From positions 1 through 10,873 of the forward strand of contig JAEZBX010000043.1 in the NCBI GenBank assembly GCA_023412765.1: a stretch of DNA of 10,873 nt. Direction: 5' to 3'. Below the pieces are notes generated by a model. It was not told the DNA's origin. It worked only from the letters and a program-made list of their open reading frames with translations, and made no database searches. Below, in pieces: positions 6,463 through 10,873 of this stretch. Source of the DNA: Bacteroidota bacterium (lineage in GTDB: Bacteria; Bacteroidota; Bacteroidia; Cytophagales; Cyclobacteriaceae). How positions within the stretch are numbered: position 1 is the first letter of the stretch; every line of letters starts with the position of its first letter. A program made the translations under genes and the position numbers.

Positions 6463-6882
6463 TCATATTGAAAGCCGCGCGATGAGTTGTTGAATACCCT
6501 CCCTCCAGGTAAGATAGTCCTCATCATTCTCTGCCCACAGCTCATTGATTTCTGAGTTGTCCCCAAGTATTCTCGCCAGCGCTGAGACAGCCTTTGGTTT
6601 GAGGTCAAAAAAATTTTGGTCCGGATGCCTTTCTGGAAAAGTATCTATTTCAAATGATTGACCGTTGTTATCAGGTGAAAATTTAGTCCCGTTTACCTGG
6701 CGATCCACGTAAGCGGCGGATACAATGACTGCAGTTCCTTCGTCTGATTCCAGGTAATCGCTTCTAATTGCTTTGTCAAAAGCTTTTACAAGAACTCGCT
6801 TGGGGTCGTCGGATTGCTCAATACTATTCATGAAGTCGAGCGCAGAATCGTCTTCAAAATATCCGGTTCCCCATGTTCCCAT
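6463..6882 (-). CDS. DUF4259 family protein
   Basis: Cytoplasmic protein of unknown function, 139 residues, full length for the family. The N-terminus MGTWGTGYFEDDSALDFMNS is the family signature (MGTWG-G-F-ND-A-DF), which also fixes the start. Later conserved-looking parts are EGTAVIVSAAYVDRQVNG (48-65), the LKPKAVSALARIL helix and ENDEDYLTWREGIQQLIARL at the C-terminus, where a Trp-anchored helix ends the fold. There is no signal peptide or membrane segment. DUF4259 proteins occur singly in many bacteria and may be linked to immunity-type proteins, but nothing here shows a toxin partner. The gene is divergent from the serine hydrolase gene and convergent with the 59-residue gene. Confidence 0.88.
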   Translation of the reverse strand: MGTWGTGYFEDDSALDFMNSIEQSDDPKRVLVKAFDKAIRSDYLESDEGTAVIVSAAYVDRQVNGTKFSPDNNGQSFEIDTFPERHPDQNFFDLKPKAVSALARILGDNSEINELWAENDEDYLTWREGIQQLIARLSI

Positions 6883-6953
6883 ATTCCAAGTTTAAGCATT
6901 TCAAGGGGTTTAGAAAAGGCGGGCGCTTGATATTTGAATACATACCAGCGCAA

Positions 6954-6971
6954 TAATGCTATCAAGCATTA
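6954..6971. promoter_or_regulatory. Operator-like palindrome in the divergent DUF4259/hydrolase spacer
   Basis: TAATGCT (6954-6960) and AGCATTA (6965-6971) are a perfect 7-bp inverted repeat with an ATCA spacer. It sits 71 bp upstream of the DUF4259 start and 74 bp upstream of the hydrolase start, near the middle of a 163-bp divergent region, where a shared regulator could bind. No T-run follows, which argues against a terminator. Confidence 0.4.
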
Positions 6972-7045
6972 AACTCTGGAAATTACAGCGGCGGCAAACA
7001 TTGTGATGCATAACCGTATATATTGATGGTAAATTATTTTGAACG

Positions 7046-8326
7046 ATGAAACCTATCCACCTACTCTTCATGGTCAGTTTGTTTATTATTGGATGCCAGT
7101 CGTCAACAAACAATAATAAAAACGAAGTATCTAAAATAATTACTCAGGAGGCCAAAGATCGAATCGACTCTACTCTAAATGCGTTTGTAAGTTCCGGCGA
7201 GGCTGCCGGAGTCTCGGCCCTGATCTTTGAAAAAAACAAGGAAGTCTATTTCAATGCTTACGGTTCAGCAGATAAGGAATCCGGTGTTCCAATGGATCGA
7301 AATACAATCGTAAGGATTTTTTCAATGACTAAGCCTATTACCGGTGTGGCGCTGATGAAACTACATGAAGAGGGCGCATTCAAACTTCACGATCCGATTT
7401 CGAAATACGCACCCGAGTTTGCCGATATGAAAGTCTTTACTGATGTAGATGGGGCAGGAAAATTTGTTTTGGAACCTGCAAGACGACAGATTACCATTCG
7501 AGATTTAACACGTCATACAGCAGGATTTGCAAATCCGGATCATCCGCACTTAGGTGGCCTTGTAAATGAAACAGACGCCATGAACAAGGAAAACACCCTC
7601 GCTGGCATGGCAAAAAAACTCGCGACTATTCCGCTAAGTTTTCATCCAGGAGAACAATGGTCGTACGGTATTTCAGTTGATGTTCAAGCTTATCTGGTGG
7701 AGCGAATCTCCGGTGAACCATTCGATGAATTTGTCAGGAAAAATATCTTTGACCCACTGGGAATGTCCAATACCCGGTACGTTGTTCCTGAAGCCGAGAG
7801 GAAGAAATTTGCTGCTTTATACCGAAGAAGTGAGAATGGCGAGATTTCTAAGGTACCGTCAGAATTTGCAGATGATTTCCATAACAGAGATTGGCCGCTG
7901 AAGCCCGGTGGATTCGGACTGACATCAACCGTTGACGACTACATGAAGTTTGCTCAGATGTTGGTGAACGAAGGACAGTATAATGGCGCGTCGGTGCTGA
8001 AGGAAGAAACAGTAAAGTTGATGGCAACAAACCATTTGTCTGATAGTGTCACTGAACGCATGTGGCTACCGAGCAAAGGGCAAGTCGGTTTTGGAATAGA
8101 TTTCGCAGTAAGATTGCAACCGCCAGCGACAGAAGATGAAAACAATGGCGTTGTTGGCGAATTTTTCTGGGATGGTGCAGCAACGACTTTGTTTTGGGTT
8201 GATCCTAAGAATGAGTTAACGGCGGTATTCTTCGTTCAGGTAATACCCTTCTACAGACAATTCCATAAAAAGTTTCGAGACGCCGTATATGGTAAGTATA
8301 AACAAGATGCAGTGGCCTCGAAATAA
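7046..8326 (+). CDS. Beta-lactamase-like serine hydrolase, lipoprotein (class C / EstB type)
   Basis: Exported serine hydrolase of the beta-lactamase family (class C, penicillin-binding protein and esterase group); the substrate is unknown. The 426 residues start with a signal peptide whose lipobox IIGC puts the lipid on Cys17. The catalytic S-x-x-K is S93-M-T-K96 in IFSMTKPITG. The second motif, normally Y-x-N, is WSYGISVD with Tyr207. The third element, KTG in true beta-lactamases, is FFWDGAAT (373-380). The block GGFGLTSTVDDYMKFAQMLV (288-307) is typical of EstB/LovD-like esterases and of the broad 'serine hydrolase' family. The altered second and third motifs favour an esterase or transesterase over an antibiotic-degrading enzyme. 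It is monocistronic, with a divergent promoter region upstream and the heptamer arrays downstream. The start is set by the signal peptide. Confidence 0.9.
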   Translation: MKPIHLLFMVSLFIIGCQSSTNNNKNEVSKIITQEAKDRIDSTLNAFVSSGEAAGVSALIFEKNKEVYFNAYGSADKESGVPMDRNTIVRIFSMTKPITGVALMKLHEEGAFKLHDPISKYAPEFADMKVFTDVDGAGKFVLEPARRQITIRDLTRHTAGFANPDHPHLGGLVNETDAMNKENTLAGMAKKLATIPLSFHPGEQWSYGISVDVQAYLVERISGEPFDEFVRKNIFDPLGMSNTRYVVPEAERKKFAALYRRSENGEISKVPSEFADDFHNRDWPLKPGGFGLTSTVDDYMKFAQMLVNEGQYNGASVLKEETVKLMATNHLSDSVTERMWLPSKGQVGFGIDFAVRLQPPATEDENNGVVGEFFWDGAATTLFWVDPKNELTAVFFVQVIPFYRQFHKKFRDAVYGKYKQDAVASK

Positions 8327-8382
8327 ATTCAGAGCGACACATCTGGGTTATCTTTTACTATTAGCCCTTTGTCGGGTTCGAG

Positions 8383-8525
8383 GAATAGGGAATAAGGAAG
8401 AAGGTGAGGTATAGGGTATAGGGCATAGGGCGCATTGCTACGATATTTGATCGAGCGCAAAGCCACTTCCCAATAACTAGACTAATCCCTATTCCCTATT
8501 CCTCACTCCCTTCCTCATTCCCTTT
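8383..8525. repeat. Diverged heptamer arrays in inverted orientation at a convergent junction
   Basis: Left side, seven consecutive 7-bp units: GAATAGG, GAATAAG, GAAGAAG, GTGAGGT, ATAGGGT, ATAGGGC, ATAGGGC (8383-8431). Right side, opposite strand, six units: AATCCCT, ATTCCCT, ATTCCTC, ACTCCCT, TCCTCAT, TCCCTTT (8484-8525). The best pairing is a perfect 15-bp inverted repeat, 8380-8394 with 8490-8504, with a loop of about 95 bases; other registers also pair because units are similar. A T-run (8523-8528) follows. It probably works as a terminator region between the converging hydrolase and GMC genes, as the 1036-1115 structure does at the other junction. Confidence 0.8.
8408..8430 (+). other. 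Possible G-quadruplex motif inside the heptamer array
   Basis: Four G-tracts (GG, GGG, GGG, GGG) are spaced by four-base linkers TATA, TATA and CATA on the plus strand. At least a two-layer quadruplex is possible in the DNA or in the 3' end of the hydrolase transcript. Folding is not shown by sequence alone. Confidence 0.35.
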
Positions 8526-8557
8526 TTTCGAATTCCATAGAACAAGGCAAGATAGGA

Positions 8558-10291
8558 CTAGATGTTCTGCTTTTTCATTTCATCAAGAATATACTCCGAT
8601 GCGCGCATTGACAGCGCAAGTATCGTCCAGGTAGGATTCTTATCCGCCTGAGATACAAACGGGCCGCCATCTACCACAAAGAGATTCTTGCAATCATGTG
8701 CCTGGTTGAACTTGTTTACAACAGATTTCTTAGGGTCACTTCCCATCCGTGTTGTTCCAACTTCGTGAATAATTCGGCCGGGAGCGAGCAAACCATAATC
8801 ATTTTCTGGTCCGTCGTCGCCGCCAGATGTCACAACGCCACCCATCTTGTGAATGAGTTCACGGAAAGTCTCCTTCATATGCCTGGCCTGCTTAATTTCA
8901 AAGTCACTCCACTTATAATGAAAGCGTAACACCGGAATGCCAAACTTATCCACTGTGGACGGATCTATCTCGCAATAATTATCCTCACGCGCCACTGCTT
9001 CACCTCGTCCTGACATACCTATGGTGGCTCCGTAGAAGTATCGGTAGTCATCTTTTAATGACGCACCATAACCACCAGCCTGCTTCTGTTTGCCATCACG
9101 ACCTGCATATTTTCCATTGATCTTATCCATCCCGAAACCAAACCCATAGCCCGGCATGTTCATTCCACCGCCGTATTCGATATGATACCCACGGGGGAAG
9201 TCAAGTTTTTTATTGTCGAGCCACCATGGTGTGTACACATGCATACCTCCTACACCATCTTCATTATATCTTTTTCTTCCAACAAGATGGGGAAGAATAC
9301 CGCCCATCGATGCACCTGTAGAATCGTGAAGATACTTTCCAACAACTCCGCTTGCATTAGCCAGACCGTTGGGATTGCGCGAAGACTTTGAGTTGAGCAG
9401 CAGCCGCGCAGATTCACAAGCGCTGGCAGCAAGCATAACGATTTTGGCGGATACCGTATATTCCTGCAGATCCTCTGTATTAACAAAAGAAACGCCCGTC
9501 GCCTTGCCTTCATCATCCGTCATTACCTCACGCGCCATTGCGTTAGGAATTACATCGACATTGCCCGTAGCCAAAGCCGGCTTTACCAAAACCGATGATG
9601 ACGAGAAGTCACCATAAACGGTACATCCCCTACCACACTGGCGACAATAAAAGCAAGCTCCCCTCTCCTTGTTAATGGGTTTGGTTAGTATCGATAAACG
9701 TGACGGGATAACAGGAATGTTGAGTTCTTTACCTGCCTTAGATATGAAAAGCTCATGCAGCCTCGGTTTCGGAGGCGGTAGAAAAATACTATCAGGATCG
9801 TTCGGCAGATTTTCCTTTGAACCAAAAACTCCTATCAATTGATCTACCTTGTCATAAAAAGGTGCAACATCTTCATATGCAATGGGCCAGTCATCACCTA
9901 ACCCATCAATGCTTCTGCGTTTAAAATCTTTAGGGCCAAATCGCAAAGAAATTCTTCCCCAGTGATTTGTCCGTCCACCAACCATACGGGCTCTAAACCA
10001 GTCAAATTTTGTGTTATCCTTATGGGTATATGGCTCTCCCTCCAGCTCCCAGCCACCATATGCTGCATCAAAGTCTCCAAAATGACGATATGGTGTACTT
10101 GCCCCTCTACGTGGTGACTCCCAAGGCCACTTTAACTGGGTAACATTCTTAGCTGGATCATATAGTGGTCCGGCTTCGAGCAGCACAACCTTGACCCCAG
10201 CATTAGCAAGGACGTAAGCAGCCATACCACCGCCGGCTCCCGATCCAACAATACACACGTCATACGCTTTTTGAGTTTTTTTTATCTGCAT
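8558..10291 (-). CDS. GMC family FAD oxidoreductase with four-cysteine cluster
   Basis: Probable FAD-dependent sugar or alcohol dehydrogenase, similar to the large subunit of gluconate 2-dehydrogenase. The 577 residues are full length. The FAD fold opens with DVCIVGSGAGGGMAA (G16-x-G18-x-x-G21) and VVLLEAG (Glu39 for the ribose). GGRTNHWGRISLRF (105-118) is the second GMC signature. At the C-terminus, HEVGTTRMG (His509) and NPTWTILALSMRASEYI (Asn552) supply the catalytic His/Asn pair; the Asn is typical of the gluconate/fructose dehydrogenase branch, where oxidases have a second His. Cys213, 216, 219 and 223 form C-x2-C-x2-C-x3-C, a possible iron-sulfur or metal site and a mark of this branch. 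There is no signal peptide. Such proteins usually pair with a Tat-exported subunit 3; no such gene lies within 580 bp upstream or in the downstream spacer. The substrate cannot be told. Confidence 0.9.
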   Translation of the reverse strand: MQIKKTQKAYDVCIVGSGAGGGMAAYVLANAGVKVVLLEAGPLYDPAKNVTQLKWPWESPRRGASTPYRHFGDFDAAYGGWELEGEPYTHKDNTKFDWFRARMVGGRTNHWGRISLRFGPKDFKRRSIDGLGDDWPIAYEDVAPFYDKVDQLIGVFGSKENLPNDPDSIFLPPPKPRLHELFISKAGKELNIPVIPSRLSILTKPINKERGACFYCRQCGRGCTVYGDFSSSSVLVKPALATGNVDVIPNAMAREVMTDDEGKATGVSFVNTEDLQEYTVSAKIVMLAASACESARLLLNSKSSRNPNGLANASGVVGKYLHDSTGASMGGILPHLVGRKRYNEDGVGGMHVYTPWWLDNKKLDFPRGYHIEYGGGMNMPGYGFGFGMDKINGKYAGRDGKQKQAGGYGASLKDDYRYFYGATIGMSGRGEAVAREDNYCEIDPSTVDKFGIPVLRFHYKWSDFEIKQARHMKETFRELIHKMGGVVTSGGDDGPENDYGLLAPGRIIHEVGTTRMGSDPKKSVVNKFNQAHDCKNLFVVDGGPFVSQADKNPTWTILALSMRASEYILDEMKKQNI

Positions 10292-10577
10292 AAGTTATTC
10301 TGGTTAACCTGCCACGGGGCAGAAGGAAAATTTCTAGGAGAACACACTTTACTTTAAAAGGAGATTTGACGGCCAAAATTTAACTAAACTTGGTACAAAG
10401 TATAAGATTCTTTTAAAATTTTCTAAATCCGTTCTTGAGACAAATAGCACATAGCCATAACGTTGCCCCGACGGATTGCGCATGTGCCCGTGCATTTATA
10501 AGAATGAAGAATACGCGTAAATTTGATTATATCCAACCAGTTTTATGCAATCCGAAATAAGCGTCATTTTGACACGT

Positions 10578-10600
10578 AATCCCCGACGGGAGACAATATC
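10578..10600 (+). repeat. Degenerate copy of the palindromic repeat
   Basis: TCCC-CGAC-GGGA (10580-10591) has the same 4-4-4 stem-loop layout as the copy at 10637-10673 and is followed by ACAATAT in place of TAATATAT. The GGTAGAA end is not recognisable, so relationship is likely but unproven. Confidence 0.4.
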
Positions 10601-10636
10601 AAGTATGCAAGACTGATAGCAGAAAAACTATGATCA

Positions 10637-10673
10637 CCATTGGAGTCCCGTCAGGGATAATATATTGGTAGAA
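10637..10673 (+). repeat. 37-bp palindromic repeat, copy A
   Basis: The unit starts CCATTGGAG, has the stem-loop TCCC-GTCA-GGGA (10646-10657) and ends ATATTGGTAGAA. It matches the minus-strand unit at 10793-10829 in 28 of 37 positions; most of the nine differences are transitions. I recall similar stem-plus-TTGGTAGAA intergenic elements in other Bacteroidota genomes, but could not search for them. Confidence 0.7.
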
Positions 10674-10693
10674 GAAAATGGAATCAGAATCAC

Positions 10694-10714
10694 AACGTGC
10701 CTGTCGGGCACGTT
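10694..10714. repeat. 8-bp hairpin between the two repeat copies
   Basis: AACGTGCC (10694-10701) and GGCACGTT (10707-10714) are perfect inverted repeats with a TGTCG loop. It lies between the converging 37-bp repeats and is GC-rich compared with the surrounding bases. No T-run follows, so a terminator is not favoured. Confidence 0.7.
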
Positions 10715-10792
10715 TCAAAATATTAATTAGATTAGACACTGCACATAGATGTTTGCTCAAATGAATATGTCTGGTGTACCACGGTATTACGT

Positions 10793-10829
10793 TTCTACCG
10801 ATATGTCGTCCCTAAAGGGGCTCTGATGG
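10793..10829 (-). repeat. 37-bp palindromic repeat, copy B (inverted)
   Basis: Read on the minus strand it starts CCATCAGAG, forms the stem GCCCC-TTTA-GGGAC (plus coordinates 10808-10821) and ends ATATCGGTAGAA. It is in opposite orientation to copy A, 119 bp away, so the two copies face each other. Confidence 0.7.
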
Positions 10830-10873
10830 CGTGGCGGTTCCCGATCGTTCCTTATTTTAAATCCGAGAGATAC

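Larger units (their letters stand above)
10292..10873. other. Gene-free region with short palindromic repeats
   Basis: No convincing reading frame is present on either strand up to the window end. The first 150 bases are AT-rich and should hold the GMC promoter; I see TATACTTTG and TAAATTTTG on the minus strand but neither fits TAnnTTTG exactly. The palindrome GGTTAACC lies at 10302-10309. From about 10440 the DNA is richer in CCCCGACGG-type stems (10466-10474 and 10581-10589) and includes the repeats listed separately. Confidence 0.6.

Noticed and set aside
7046..8326. Call as an antibiotic-resistance beta-lactamase
   Set aside because: The Y-x-N and KTG motifs of true class C enzymes are replaced, so only the wider serine hydrolase family is supported.
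10741..10873. Possible start of another gene at the window end
   Set aside because: The only ATG-led frame here (from 10761) stops after about 20 codons and overlaps repeat copy B.

Overview
The window looks like ordinary chromosomal DNA of a Bacteroidota bacterium, probably from the Cytophagales group. This is an inference. It rests on moderate GC with A-rich leaders lacking Shine-Dalgarno motifs, exported proteins with lipobox or 'FAQ'-type signal peptides, a TlpA-type thioredoxin with a long N-terminal half, a GMC dehydrogenase with a cysteine cluster, and families such as DUF4259 and DUF2061. No phage, plasmid, transposase, CRISPR, tRNA or rRNA was seen.

Layout, left to right: (1) the 3' two thirds of a malate synthase gene (+), cut by the window start; (2) a strong hairpin built of 7-bp repeats at the convergent junction; (3) a minus-strand run of three exported proteins: a BNR/Asp-box sialidase-like lipoprotein, a secreted protein with a LEA-like charged helix, and a TlpA-like thioredoxin protein; (4) a divergent spacer, then plus-strand genes for a tandem DUF2061 membrane protein, a small three-helix membrane protein and a 59-residue helical protein; (5) a minus-strand DUF4259 gene meeting the 59-residue gene tail to tail; (6) a plus-strand beta-lactamase-like serine hydrolase lipoprotein; (7) a second convergent junction with diverged heptamer arrays in inverted orientation; (8) a minus-strand GMC oxidoreductase with a four-cysteine cluster; (9) about 580 bp without genes, holding related short palindromic repeats.

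The genes do not form one pathway. Malate synthase is central carbon metabolism (glyoxylate shunt). Several products act in the periplasm or envelope: sialidase-like lipoprotein, LEA-like protein, TlpA-like protein, serine hydrolase. The GMC protein is a probable sugar or alcohol dehydrogenase without its usual small subunit gene beside it. Most genes seem to be separate transcription units, with spacers of 150 to 280 bp.

I did not find a convincing new multi-gene system. The least explained signals are in the DNA between genes: heptamer-based inverted arrays at two of the three convergent gene junctions, one of them with four evenly spaced G-tracts, and an inverted pair of related 37-bp palindromic repeats upstream of the GMC gene.
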